Positions 50,480-62,130 of a stretch of 64,000 nt of DNA are shown here, one piece after another. Positions within the stretch are counted from its first letter, which is position 1, and each line of letters begins with the position of its first letter. Origin of the DNA: Atriophallophorus winterbourni (lineage: Eukaryota; Platyhelminthes; Trematoda; Plagiorchiida; Microphallidae); assembly GCA_013407085.1 (NCBI GenBank), contig JACCGJ010019086.1, positions 1 through 64,000 of the forward strand. Reading direction: 5' to 3'. The notes under the pieces are model-generated. The model saw nothing but the letters and a program-made list of their open reading frames with translations. It made no database searches and was not told the origin of the DNA. The translations under genes and the position numbers were made by a program.

Positions 50480-51790
50480 TATAAGGGCGGCGAAAGCCAA
50501 ATTTGTTAAACTATCGTCCGATAGCTTTATTACCAGTGCTATTCAAAGTAATGGAGTCCATCATAGCTGATACCTTGCGGCATCATCTTGAGATCATTGC
50601 TGAAAATTCGTGTACACGAATAAAGTCATTCTTCTTCTTCTTCTTCAATAACTCAATCTCTGAAGCACAACGTGGATTCAGGAAAAAACGATCTCGTCTG
50701 ACAAACTTACTATTAGCAAAAGAAGCTATGCTGAGCTACTGGATGCTAACAACTCCGTGGACGTAATTTATATTGATTTCTCACAAACATCTGATCGTAT
50801 CAATCACGAACCACTCTTTTGGAAACATCTTACCTAGGACGTCGATGGTAAACTCCATGCATGGATTAAAGAATGGTTAATATTCCGTGAGGTGTACGTG
50901 CAAGTCAACACTGAGCTACCGAATCGATTCGACTTTCCTGTATATATATAAACAACTTGCCTACTATAGTACAGTCGCCAGTGTTTATTTTCTCTGATGA
51001 CGCAAAGCATTGGCGCAAGATATACTCCACAGCCGACACGCAGAACATGAAACGGGATCTCGATATGATTTATGGCTGGCCCTAGGAAATTAAATGCCAC
51101 CGGATGCTTTGAAATGCAGCTTATTGTCGCTCAACAGCAATTTGAATAAAGAATATTATCTAGGTCGTACTGTTGTCAATCTTACATCCACCGAAAAATA
51201 GTTAGGCGTGACTATTCTGCCTGCCTTAGGAAACTCTATGCAATGTCGACTCGCTGAAAGCAAAGCTTAAAGCCCTAGTTTCTTTCGACGCCAATATAGT
51301 CTGCTAATTGATTTCAACCTTCAACCGCCCTCATGTAGAATATTCTATACGAGCATGTAATCCTCGGCTGATAACATATATTCAGCTATTAGAAACTCCA
51401 CAACACATAGCGACAAAGCTCGTCCTGGGACTTTGTAATTATCAATCCGAAATACGACTTAGAATATTGAACTTGCATGCAGCCAATTACAGACGGCCAC
51501 GAGGTGCACTAATATTCATTTGGACAGTGTTTAATCAAACCAATCATCCTTGAAGTCATTTGTTACATGTTCCCAAAACACACATCTGCGTGTTCACCAA
51601 TCTAAACTTCACCAACAGCATAGCTGGTTGAACTGCCACAAATATGCATTTTCCGTTCCCAATGTGTCATTTTGGAACAGTTTACCTACTGGCGTGGTAC
51701 AATCTGGAACCATTGACATTTTCGAGAAATCACTAGATGCACACATGGAAAAGTATGTTTTTCACACTTGACAATAAACTCTAGCAATAT
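50480..51790 (+). mobile_element. CR1-like RT and C-terminal relic
   Basis: A plus-strand translation with stops gives LNYRPIALLPVLFKVMESII, RGFRKKRSRLTNLLLAKEAM, YIDFSQTSDRINH, FIFSDDAKHWRKIYSTADTQ (the YADD motif decayed to FSDD), RPHVEYSIRACNPRL and VSFWNSLPTGVVQSGTIDIF. A roughly 60-base insertion containing a palindrome and a TTC run interrupts the RT near 50.6 kb. Confidence 0.75.
50596..50655 (+). repeat. Palindromic 3'-tail-like element, copy 2, inserted in a CR1-like RT
   Basis: The block ATTGCTGAAAATTCGTGTAC and the palindrome ATTCGTGTACACGAAT, followed by AATAAAG, TCATTC and six TTC units, break the CR1-like RT between HHLE and the SEAQRGF region. The AATAAA followed by a triplet run is what the extreme 3' end of a non-LTR element looks like. 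Confidence 0.6.
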
Positions 51791-51924
51791 TTTGATATGT
51801 GTTTAATCATTCCACCCGATGTACACTTTTTGGGCCTTGCGAGGAATAGCTTTTTTAACCGTATATAATCTAAAAATCGATCTATGAATCAATGAATATT
51901 CAAAAGGTTCAATCTAAGTGCTTC

Positions 51925-52030
51925 TCTTGTTTTATACACTTACAATATTGTTTTTTTACCATTTTCTGTTTATTGTTAAGCTTGTTGCTTTTTAGACCAT
52001 TAAAAACATTGAATTATATTGAATTACCAT
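51925..52030 (+). repeat. CR1-like 3' UTR
   Basis: CTTGTTTTATACACTTACAA, TTGCTTTTTAGACCATTAAA and TTGAATTATATTGAATTACC recur at 59.45-59.53 and 62.82-62.93 kb after CR1-like C-terminal sequence, so this is the common 3' untranslated region. Its final bases are short direct repeats of a TTGAATTA type. Confidence 0.65.
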
Positions 52031-52046
52031 CCAGTTGTCGTTTCAG

Positions 52047-52460
52047 GTGTGTTTTTATGTGGATCAATTACGGAATCCCGAAATGATGATAGTACACTTC
52101 CAGGAATTATCGATAATTCAGCGGAACTTTATGCATCATCGACCACTGAATCAGCGCATACTGCTACCAGTAGTCCGGTACCAGCCGAGAGTAAAAACGT
52201 CAACACACTACCTTCCACAACCCTCGATCCCATATTGACGACAAAACCAGCGGATATCACACTGGCCACCGTTCTCCCTGTGGTTCAAACCGAACAAACC
52301 CAGGCACCAACTACCCAGGGTATAGAGAAGGATTTTACATCGTCACACCAATATACGACTTTTCAATATGATGATCCCACTAGTGAGGATTTGTCTGTTT
52401 TCTGGAATGAAACAAAAGTGTCTGAAATTCAACCGACTGAACCGAGCAAAACCATTGATA
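52047..52460 (+). CDS. Possible exon of an unidentified Ser/Thr/Pro-rich protein
   Basis: A 414-base segment between an acceptor (GTCGTTTCAG) and a consensus donor (GTGAGT at 52461) is open and strongly biased: PGIIDNSAELYASSTTESAH, TATSSPVPAES, VVQTEQTQAPTTQG, SEIQPTEPSKTID. The composition suggests an extracellular, mucin-like or glycosylated region. It is not like any transposon nearby. No neighbouring exon could be joined to it with confidence, and the acceptor follows a CR1-like 3' end by only 20 bases. I do not know the product. Confidence 0.4.
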
Positions 52461-52539
52461 GTGAGTCCGAAATTCCACACTTTACTTTCTATGCTGTTAA
52501 ACTGAAGTTATCAATTTCTTATATGTTACTCTATTGACA

Positions 52540-54050
52540 TGATTATTGACGTGACCGGCACGTCGTATATTAAAAGCATTTTGGTTTGGTGGTTCTTGGT
52601 TTTGCCGTACATTAAGGTGCTAATTATGCATACACCATTACACTGATTTGTGTTCTCAAACTGTCCAAAATGCAGTGCTAACTGTTACCACATTCTGTTC
52701 TTCTCTTAAATAAAAGCTTCAACAGCAGAGCAAACAAACGCCTAATAGTTTGAGGACAAAAACTTATCCTAGTCGCTTGCGAACTGCAAATATTACAATG
52801 GACTGAATTTTTTTCTAGTATTTTGACCAGCCAATAATTTTAAGATATTTTGATATCTGTAGCAAAACCACTCGCCTTGAGCCTCCTGTGATATTTATCA
52901 AGTTTCGGCGATAGAATGAACACAAGTGGAACTAGCATGTTATCAATAATCATTTCTACACAATGCGTTCCCGAGAAGATTCTGGTGTGAACTACTGCAA
53001 TTGGTTTGGCAAACACTCGAGCAGGTTCAAAAGACGATAGACGCTTGTCAGTGAAATTTGCGCTAGCACACAGAGTTTGCAACAACTTGAATTTCTTCAT
53101 CGTTATTTTCAATGCAAAATTACGTGATCGGAATCGCCAAACACTTGCATCCACGTTAAAAAATACTAATCTTTCGCTTGAATTACATGCAAATAGTTAT
53201 TGCTGAATTACCTCTAATTTTATGGTCATTCTCTGTTGTTTGAAACCAGTATCACAATAAATGTGTCGAAATGGGTTCCGTTGGCGATGACATGAATATT
53301 ATACATTTCAAGATAAATTAGACTCTAACCGTCAGTTCAAACGTGTGACAGTATTAGAATGCACGTCTTGAAAGTGGACCGAAATTCACAGTCATTTGTT
53401 ATTGCTTAAATGTGTAGTGTTTCCCCCGAGGGTTCTCTGACGAAGTCCACAGGCTACGAAGTTTGCTGAACGCCTAGATTTTCTCATACATTCCCGTGGA
53501 AAATTACGTACGAGCTGACCTTACTCGAGCCCAAACCATAATTGATTCGTACTTCGTAGCATCTAGACTTTTCAATGTATCTAAAATGTCTAAGATTTCC
53601 TTGCTCCTGACAAGTTTCTTTTCGCTGCAGCATATTACTGCAACCAAGCCAATAAATTGTTTCATGTACTTGTTATCAGCTGAGCCAATGTTATTTCGTC
53701 ATCCTTTGAGTTGTACTTAAGTGATCTTCTCCGAATTTGCCTCGGTCTTCCAACAAGTACAGTCCTTTTCCAGGAATATCGACCTAATTATCAAGTGGGT
53801 TAAATGAATATTCTAACATAATCCAATCCAGTATCGGTATTTTACCACTAATAATTTGGCGTAAACCTTCGAAAATTCGGTTCACCACTTGCTTGTGCAC
53901 CCAGGAATCATCTCTTTGGACGTTTAACTGAGAGGCAAAATTATGTCCACATATGCGTTAATGAAAACGGGAAAAAATAATTATGTATTGTCAGGTATAG
54001 TCCAGTTGAAAACTTACCATGGGTCAATTACCAGGTGTCGTTAAATCGTT
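52540..54050. other. Unassigned stretch
   Basis: No recognised repeat or conserved frame. If 52047-52460 is an exon this would be intron. Confidence 0.3.
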
Positions 54051-54059
54051 ATGCAACAG

Positions 54060-54480
54060 AAAAGTGTCTAAATTTCGAATGAAAGTTTCGACGCTGGGAG
54101 CGACAATAATCATTTGGGGCATGACATTCCAAAGGAAACAGACACGTACAGAATAAAAATATCGGTGATAGCTGATACGGGAATGGGAAATTTGTAGTGT
54201 CGCTGAGTGGCTATGTGTATGTTGTGACTCACGTTATTTAAATAAATGTTTTAATGGATGATATGGGGTATATAATATTTTGTATGACAGTATCACGCCA
54301 ATTAAATGGCTTCTTTGAAAGAGGTATAAAGTTCCCTTTTGCAATCGTATATCGTACGATAGTTCCCGGAAACCACTCACGAGTTTTGATGCACAATTGT
54401 ATATTTTATCAAGCAATTGTATATCTTTTTATCCGGAGTTCAAGCTTGCGATACATGCTTTAAGGTTGGAAATAAGTAGG
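54060..54480 (-). mobile_element. CR1-like C-terminal fragment
   Basis: On the minus strand IYNCASKLVSGFRELSYDIR and ILSYKILYTPYHPLKHLFK match the domain after the RT core of the CR1-like copies (compare RICYRATKLISCYRNSPFKE and TFKILHTENHPLKHMLK at 43.3-43.5 kb). Confidence 0.65.
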
Positions 54481-54554
54481 TTTCCAGGATTGTGGGCAAC
54501 GTTTTCCGCGAGAGGATATGGGAAATCCGTTGCAGCATACTTATAAGCTTGGAA

Positions 54555-54740
54555 GCACGCTTGTGTTGTGTTGGCCTCCTTCGGTCGATGTCGACCATGG
54601 ATGTGCATCACAATCGCATGAATTTTCATGTTCTACAACTTTTTGAATGACTGAGCAGTCTGATTCGGGAGGAACAATCTCTCCCGCAGCGCTTGCAACG
54701 ATAGTCAGAACTCTGTTTTAGGGCGTCAGTTGCCCACCGG
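54555..54740 (+). repeat. Dispersed repeat B, reference copy
   Basis: GTGTTGGCCTCCTTCGGTCG, ATGTCGACCATGGATGTGCA, CATGAATTTTCATGTTCTAC and GATTCGGGAGGAACAATCTC then CCGCAGCGCTTGC. It shares its block order with the copies at 21.5 and 37.4 kb. Confidence 0.6.
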
Positions 54741-55039
54741 CGGCGTGACCTACGTTCAGCATCCAAAAGCTGTATCTACTCCTCCCCAGCTTGCAGACGA
54801 CGCTATACACAATGCCTTCAATATGAACGGTCAAGAGCAAGTAGAGCTTGCAGATTCAAGGTACTTCAAGGTTTTCAATGGTCTAAAAAACAAGCTTAGT
54901 AATAACCATAGGATGGTAAAACTTGAAATGTAATGTATAAAACAAGATAAGCAATTACATTAAGCAGTATATAAGTGTTCGGGAAACGAATAATTCAATA
55001 AATTACCTTGAATTACCTTGCGGTACGCCACTTGAGGCA

Positions 55040-55510
55040 TTAATGGCCTGTGATAGTACCCCGCTGATTTGAACGATCGCCTTGTGCCCACTGAGTTAAC
55101 TTTTAAGCCATACGAGTAGCTGTCCGCTGATACCCATTTGCTTCAGCTTTTGTAGTAGTCGAAAGTGATCAACTTGGTCAAAAGCTTTAAACATATCTAG
55201 ATAGCAAGCGTGAATGCTAGCTACTTTGTCAACCGTTTTGGTCCAGTCGTTTAACACCGTCAAAAAGTTTATCAAGCATGAGCAAGATTTACGAAAACCA
55301 TATTGCGCTAGAGATAGTATATTTTGTAATTCCAAATGTTGAACTATTTTTCGTCACTATGCGCTCTAGAACTTTAGATATCGCAGCAGTAAGGTGACAT
55401 GACAGTAGTTTGCTGGATCTGAACGCCTACCACCTAGTAGATTGCATAAATTACGCCTGTCTTCCACTCTGTTGGCACCACTCCATCGGTTAGAGAATGT
55501 TTAAATAATT
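55040..55510 (-). mobile_element. CR1-like RT fragment
   Basis: A minus-strand frame reads LAQYGFRKSCSCLINFLTVL, ACYLDMFKAFDQVDHFRLLQ and KLKQMGISGQLLVWLKS, the finger-to-palm part of the RT with motif A. It is truncated on both sides. Confidence 0.75.
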
Positions 55511-55631
55511 CACTTATCATGATTTTGTTTCAGATAAAGTGAATAGCGGAATCAATTTTTGGTATTTATTGATCGTGCCGACAATCGTACTTCTGATTTT
55601 CGCAATTACAAAGAGGCGCATGCTTGTAAGT

Positions 55632-55676
55632 TCGAACATTGTTGTTGTTGGCCTCCTTCGGTCGATGTCGACAAAC
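55632..55676 (+). repeat. Dispersed repeat B, start only
   Basis: TTGTTGTTGTTGGCCTCCTT and CGGTCGATGTCGAC are present, and similarity ends after about 40 bases. Confidence 0.5.
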
Positions 55677-55979
55677 CGCTTTTTTGTTTTGTTTTTTACC
55701 AATATGTGTGTGCCACATTTAACGGCCTACTCCGATCTAACGCAAGGATGTTCTTCGCTTTGGTTCAACGAATTATGGTTTCTTTGCTCACGAGTGAAGC
55801 TGAAATGGTATTCGTGTGCATGCGTGGTGTTCACATCCCAGGTCACAAAGTCGATTAGCAATACACTCACGATTTGCTTAAAGACTTTCGGTGTGGCACG
55901 TTTGGCTAAATTTCTTGGGTGCCGCTTACTTACACAAGAAGGCTTTTTATTATCAGCATACAATTTTTAGGTTGTCGAA

Positions 55980-57530
55980 TGAATTCGCTCTGAATAATAA
56001 TTAAAATGAGTGATCTATTGTTCCCTTTCTTAATTCTTGGGTGATCAGCATTATTCCAAGCTTCGTTAAACATTTTTTTCGTTTGTGATCCGTTTTCTTT
56101 CGTGCTGGTCTTCTGAAGATTTGCGATTTTGCAACCGGTAAAGTGAGTAAAGCAAAAGAACTGTTGTCAGTGTCTCTTTTCACCTTTCAACCTCTTCTTT
56201 GGCAACCTTTCGTTGCACATACAGTATGTCTGTGTGGTGCCTTTTAATTCCACGTTTCGGAATTAAAATATACTTACATACACTTATTAGTTAATTCGTT
56301 TTGAGTTCCACACAATCTCATATCAAACTATCTTAGACAAACCTCACACTTTACGAAACACCGGAACGCAGTCAATAAGCTCCACGCTTTCTAGCGATTA
56401 ACGATAAACAGATTGTCATCAGAGGGTAACCCATAACCGGTTACACTAGTGATGCAAGAAAAACCACGAACTGTGTATTTTGTTTGGCACCGCATTTGAT
56501 TGCCAAAAATTTTAACGCGCATCGTGCAACGAAACTTGAGCGGGTTTTTGGCTAACGATTCACTGCTGGCACAGAAGTTTCGTCAGATGAAGGGAGATAG
56601 TCAAGACACTGAACATGATTAAGCAGTAGTCAACCTCCCACCACTTATTTGACCTTACCGTTAAACAGCCTCTAGTTCGCCTACGGTGTGTCACGACTCG
56701 TACGCATCACCAGGATCGGTGCTCAATTTGCCTACCAGTAGGCTCTATCCCATTGTACTCAAATTTCTTTGCATTATGAAAACACGATCGGTCCCAAACA
56801 TATTCCAATCGATTGCTTTAATGCGCATCGTTTGCTATACACCGAAGCATTCGCAATATAATGCGGAAGTCAAATAGAATCAGATGGTTCAGTGGGTATT
56901 TGATGAATAATTTTTATTTAACCTTGACTGTTGAAGCTTCTGAGTAATTTAGCCTTTAAAGTGTGAAATCTCATTCTATATAGATCGGCCTAGAATAAAC
57001 AGTTTTTAACTACGCACAAAGCAAAATAGTACACCAACAGCGGGATCATATTGTGTATACCCTCATATATCTGAATTAGGCGGTACAGCATAGGTCCCAT
57101 GAATTACACTCTCGGTCTTGACGATACTATCAATAGAAATGACATAATAAGCTAAAAACCAATGCAAGCTTTGTACACACCATTTGACATGCCAAATTGC
57201 TTGTTCAAGATGTTAACAATGCTGCAAGTACATTCGACGAACTTTATTGAGGGTCTCATTATTCAACTATGTTTGATCGCATCTTACCAATTGAATTATT
57301 GTTTGCATACGAAACTACTCCTCTTACAAGCATTGCTGCTTGATCTTATAACTACCGTTCTGCTTGCAACTTAAGAACTCATTTTTTGATGCACTCCTTT
57401 ATCTCTAGGTCAATGTTACAACGCAATTCATGATTATCAGAAGTTTTAATTTCGACGGAGAGTATAATGTATGCGAACTGTTAGAGAGCATTAACAAATG
57501 TGTTTAGGACACTTTGCCTAAGTGGAACAA
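55980..57530. other. Unassigned stretch
   Basis: No repeat family, RNA gene or conserved coding remnant was recognised. Confidence 0.3.
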
Positions 57531-57596
57531 ATAGTTTCAATATATATGGACATGCAGTTCATATTGCGAAATCGTGCACAAACACACTTTGTTCTT

Positions 57597-57654
57597 CCAT
57601 CACGCACACACCTCAACCTGTTTCGTGCTGCATGCACTCATCAGAGAGGGACAG
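57597..57654 (-). ncRNA. Hammerhead ribozyme, minus strand
   Basis: The minus strand has CTGATGA (57644-57638), stem II GTGC/GCAC with loop ATGCA, and GAAAC (57624-57620), then AGGTT as cleavage region, so the cleaved triplet would be GTT rather than GTC. Stem I pairs only with a bulged base (CCTC/GAGG) and an outer CTGTC/GATGG helix. The core is intact; activity is less sure than at 42.6 kb. Confidence 0.7.
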
Positions 57655-57694
57655 GAAGATCCAGGATCCATATGCACTTGAAACAGTGGAATAA

Positions 57695-57752
57695 TGTCCG
57701 TATCTGATGAGTGAAAACAGCACGAAACCGGTCGTTTGGTGTGTATGATGGA
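57695..57752 (+). ncRNA. Hammerhead ribozyme, plus strand, weak stem I
   Basis: CTGATGA at 57704-57710, a 3-pair stem II (GTG/CAC, 7-base loop), GAAAC at 57724-57728 and CGGTC ending at 57733 are present. Stem I does not pair well (TCCGTAT against GTTTGG), probably because the head-to-head junction replaced its 5' strand. Confidence 0.6.
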
Positions 57753-57879
57753 AATGCAAGCGAATAAGCATCTTTCTACGTGATCATTGTGCTAACCCCA
57801 TCTAGATTCAAGATTCAACATATGTTTCGGCTCATGTGATTGTTCGCAACAGTGGCATACATGCGTAACACTTTGTTCC

Positions 57880-58690
57880 TGGTACTTTTTATGAGCTTAT
57901 CATTGAGAAATAGCTATCATGCAATTTTACGTAATAATGATTGTTGATCACATCAACGAATCTCTTTGAAGAGCTAGAACGCTTGATATATGAAGACATA
58001 ACGTTGTAAAACAAGCTCAGTCATTGACAACTAACACTGGCCTTTCAGATTAACAATCACTCTAAGCAAACCCTCCTCCAGAATGTATGCCTCACAATTT
58101 CATATGCTCCAAGGCACTTGGCGTTAGATTGTCTTAGATCCTTTTCCAGTGGGTCTGCAAACAGCAAAATTTATGAAAACTTTGCTCTCATTAAACTGTT
58201 CACTGTTCTCATGCAATATGACAGCTTATCATATTTTATCACCGTTCTGGTGCCTTTATTGGTCTTTGTGTTTCTGATAGTGGTCCAATGATCGTCGGCA
58301 GGTTAAAGTTTTTATTATGAAAGTTTATTCGTTGATAAATCGTAAATACTTTGTCGAGACCATTGAAAGCCGGTTGTCTGCCTCTCCGTAGAAATACTGC
58401 TTAATCGCAACTATTATTTTGACCTAGTTAGTTATTGATTTTATAATGTCCGTGCACCTAGCTGCGTATTATCATAACAACTTTGAGATAAAACTTTGTG
58501 GCGTGTTATTCACGTGTTGATTATTGTCTTGCAAACGTCTTGCACGTTAAATTTTGTGAACCGACCCCGATAAACTAACCTTCGTGTTGGCCTTTTTTGT
58601 TTTTGTGTGATTTCTTTTGTTTTTTATCTTCCATTTATCTATTGTCAGAAATCAATGGTTGTGCTGCTAAGTTCGGCAATATTTCTGGTT
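57880..58690. other. Unassigned stretch
   Basis: Nothing recognised; AT-rich with T-runs near 58.6 kb. Confidence 0.3.
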
Positions 58691-58714
58691 CTAAGGCTAT
58701 GAACTTCCAGCGAG

Positions 58715-59535
58715 TTGCGTGACAGTGTGACGCTTCACAGCTGGTCGTTGAAGAACAAATTGCGGTTAAACTTCAACAAACGAAGTCTCATGAATGTGGG
58801 AAATCGAGTAGAGTTAACATACCATATAAGTTCACATGCAGTTGGGGAAAAAGATTTGGGTGTCTGGATATGCTTCAGTTTAAAAACCTCGCTTCAAAAT
58901 AACAGTTTCTTTAAAAAAGCAAAATATGTCTTCAATCTACTCAAACGGGTATTTGGGAAATTTTCGCGCAAGATATTCCCACGGATCACGAATATATACT
59001 TGAGACCAGTCATGGAATACGGTGTACAGTCATGTTCTCAGTGGCTCAAAAAGGATGTTGAACTTATGCAGCGAATCTATCATCGCTTAACAAAACTAGT
59101 TCTCAGCATCCGAAATCAGCCTTATAAAGAAAATATAGCTCAACTGAATCTGTTCGAATTTCATTATCGACGAATGAGAGGAGACCTTATCCTACTTTCC
59201 AAAATATTCCATACCCCAAACTATCCCTTAGACGTGAAGGGGTACGAGAAATTATCGGACCAATGAATATATGCTGGTGGTACCCATTCACGAATGAACT
59301 ATAGAAGGTATTTTTCTACTCTCCGTGTCTGTTTTACTTCGAACAGTTTACCTTCTACCATTGCATGACTTTAAAACGAAATTAGAAGACTTTATATTGA
59401 ATTATTCGTTTTCCGAAAACCTATATACTGCTTGACTTAATTCCCTGTCTTGTTTATACACTTACATTTCAATTTTTACGATTATATGGTTGTTGTTCAG
59501 CTTGTGGCTTTTTAGACCATTGAAAACCTTGAACT
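58715..59535 (+). mobile_element. CR1-like C-terminal fragment with 3' UTR
   Basis: An open frame of about 180 codons reads SWSLKNKLRLNFNKR, GEKDLGVWICFSLKTSL, YLRPVMEYGVQSCSQWLKKD and IYHRLTKLVLSIRNQPYKEN, the CR1-like domain after the RT core. It is followed by the shared 3' untranslated region (CTTGTTTATACACTTACATT, TTGTGGCTTTTTAGACCATT) ending at about 59.53 kb. It is one of the better preserved fragments but still 5'-truncated. Confidence 0.8.
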
Positions 59536-59554
59536 ACCATGAAAACCTAGTGTT

Positions 59555-59785
59555 CTCTAGCCAGCGTGAGATGCGCTTTTCAACAGAATTGCATGGATGT
59601 CTTCGTTCGATTTCATGTGGATGTAGTTCATCACTACATGACTCGTTTATTCCTGAAGTAAACTGTCTATTTCCACAGGATAGTACTGCTCCAGCTCAAA
59701 CACAGTTATTGCGAATTTTAATAGAAAGGCATCCTCAAATGTTGATGAATGAAAAATATCAAAAAAATATACAAATGGTTTATTT
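59555..59785 (+). CDS. Possible exon of an unidentified protein
   Basis: After an acceptor-like GTTCTCTAG a frame reads QREMRFSTELHGCLRSISCG, CSSSLHDSFIPEVNCLFPQD and AQTQLLRILIERHPQMLMNE, open for about 75 codons, with a weak donor (ATG followed by GTTTAT). It is not transposon-like. As at 52.0 kb, it begins just after a CR1-like 3' end. I do not recognise it and cannot link it to other exons. Confidence 0.25.
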
Positions 59786-59809
59786 TTTCTATTTTGATAT
59801 AAGATGACG

Positions 59810-61060
59810 GTTTTTATAATCATGTTGAAAACTTCCTATTCATTACATGAAGACATTTTTGTATCTCTTACTGGCCAACCAAGCTTTAGCGTCACTTGCT
59901 CATATAAACAAATGTGTATTCACTACATGCTTAGTGATCTTAGTACATTTGCAACTCCTAAGGCCGAGAATCGGCATCTGCACTTCAGTTGCTGAAGTGG
60001 AATGACCATTTTCAATGATTCACGCGTCTCCAGATGACGTCATCGCGATCATTAATATTTTTCCTTTTTTGATAGTGGAGTAAAATGCCGTTCCGAAGAG
60101 GTTACAAGCGAGTCCGTTCGGGAAACCATCAATTTGAATAAATCCACGACGAAGTGCCTCACGTTTTCCCATCTGACAGCCCTTTTAAATAAATTCTTTG
60201 CCGAATAAATCCACCAATTTTACAGCAACACTTTATGCGGAGAACAATGAGATACCGCTTTTTTATTGATGAACGTTGAAACGACCAACAGCTCGTCAAG
60301 CGTCACATTTTCTACACGGAGATTTTGAATGTTCTTTTTGAAATAAATTTGAAAATCATTTGTGTTTTTCTTGAGGTTGCTCTGAAATCGGGACATACTG
60401 GGTGAACAGAAGTTCCTTCTCGAATAACAATCCAACCTAATCATTAATAAATCCGTCATAAAATATGGGTAGTGTGTAAACGAGGATTGCAACGGCTAAC
60501 GATTTTGTTGCATAGATTTTCAAATAAACTCTGGAATAAATGTGGTAATGTTCACTCTACTCTGTAACTAACATTTTTTTCTTGTTACATCAAAAATATT
60601 TAGTTTTGATGACGTTAAAATAACACGTCAACAGAGACAGAGTTTACTTCGATTCTCCCCGAATCACTGTGTCGAAATATTCTGAAGTAATTGAGTTTTC
60701 CGTTATTTTTAAACGTGGCTGCAACGTTTTAACTAAATGTACAAAATTTGATTTTAAATCAGCGGTTAATATCTAACATGCTCAAGGTAAAACCGAATAT
60801 TTAAAATCTTAAATACCTGTTGCAACTAAAACATTCATCGGAAAAGATTTGGCTGAGAAACTGTCACTGATTGTGATAATTGTACTATGGACCTCCAATG
60901 ACTGTACATTCATGTAAAGTTTATAATACGCCATTATTTATTAATTGCGCAATATTCGTGACCAGTTGCTTATTCTGATTGCTACTTCTGGGTTTAGTAC
61001 AGGTTGGATAGAATTCTATTAGTTAAATACTACATTTTGCGTCGCAAGCAGCAGTTTTTC
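59810..61060. other. Unassigned stretch
   Basis: No repeat or conserved frame recognised. Confidence 0.3.
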
Positions 61061-61069
61061 ATGGCAAAT

Positions 61070-62130
61070 TCAAGTTTGGAACCTCTTGAGATAAATGCAA
61101 ATGCACGGAATTTGAAGATTATTGTGAAAGATTAGAAATTTGGGGGCTAACTCGACCTAAAGCTAAAAATGATAAAAAGTCTGTTCATTTTCTGAATTCA
61201 ATCGGGAAATCTGCATACACGTTAAGCAAATCTTTGGCATATCCAGATCCTCCAATTTCAGTCACATGCGAAACAACAACAACATATGAAACCTGTGCAT
61301 TTTGAAGCAACTGAACAGGCGAAATTTCATTCAATGTTGCAGCAGCCGAATCAGGGAATTCGTAATTATATTCTACAGTTTTTAATTCAGGCAGCAAAAT
61401 TCGATTTCAGTGATTTGTTGGAAATGTAGTTAAAATATAGGCTCGTTGCTGGAATTAATGACAGTGTTCTTGAAATTGCCATACCCTCTTTCAAAGATGG
61501 TTGAGCTCATTGTGAACAATATTGAGATGCGCGTGTGGCAACGACTGGTACGTCACCAGCAGAAAGTTCCGTCATGTTTAATACACACAAACGTGGATGA
61601 CCGAAGGATGCTATGGCAGCAAACAGTTCAAATATCAAACAAATTATCGTCGCGTTGCTGATAGCCATTCAAATTCAATCAAAATTGGGAAGTGTGCATC
61701 ATGCGGCAGACCACTCACGCCATACTTACCGATTTCATTAGGCCAGATGTCACAAATGCGGAAAAACCGGTCAATCATACTAACATGTGTGACCGCCTCA
61801 CGAGATCCAACATACAGAAAAAGAAATCGATCGATCCAGCTGTGACTGTGAGGAATGATCACCCGACAACAACACAGAATAAGCGTGACCTTTGCTATAA
61901 GCGTCCGGATCAGGTAAGTAGTGATAGTGTTTTGGTTAAATGTACTTTTGCGGATTACGCGTACATGCGACTTGTGATGACTGATGAGTATGTAAGGCTT
62001 GTGAACGATAATAGCTATTCATCAGTTTGTTATTTGTGTAATATCTGCAGAGATACAAATATAAATAGCCATCACAAGAGCATACGTTCGCTGTGAGAAA
62101 AAAGACTGATATAACAGAGAGTAGATTCTC
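61070..62130 (+). mobile_element. Ty3/Gypsy-like gag relic with zinc knuckle
   Basis: Across frame shifts the plus strand reads FLNSIGKSAYTLSKSLAYPD, ATEQAKFHSMLQQPNQGIRN, FLIQAAKFDFSDLLEM and RLVAGINDSVLEIAI, the usual order of a Gypsy-type gag. These are followed by KCASCGRP and RCHKCGKTG, a zinc-knuckle region with an unusual spacing between its first and second halves. A polar stretch and a basic end follow. Pol is absent, so this is a fragment. It resembles gag of fluke Gypsy elements in layout; the exact family is not determined. Confidence 0.6.

Larger units (their letters stand above)
57560..57870. repeat. Head-to-head hammerhead repeats
   Basis: From about 57560 to 57695 the 232-bp hammerhead family lies on the minus strand. 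From about 57700 to 57870 it lies on the plus strand, including ATTGTTCGCAACAGTGGCAT. Both halves carry a hammerhead core, placed 60 bases apart on opposite strands. Confidence 0.75.

Noticed and set aside
55539..55970. Plus-strand frame of 143 codons
   Set aside because: Hydrophobic, runs through a piece of repeat B, and has no motif or splice logic.
61981..62030. CTGATGAGTA at 61981 as another hammerhead core
   Set aside because: No GAAAC or cleavage triplet follows and no stem II can form.
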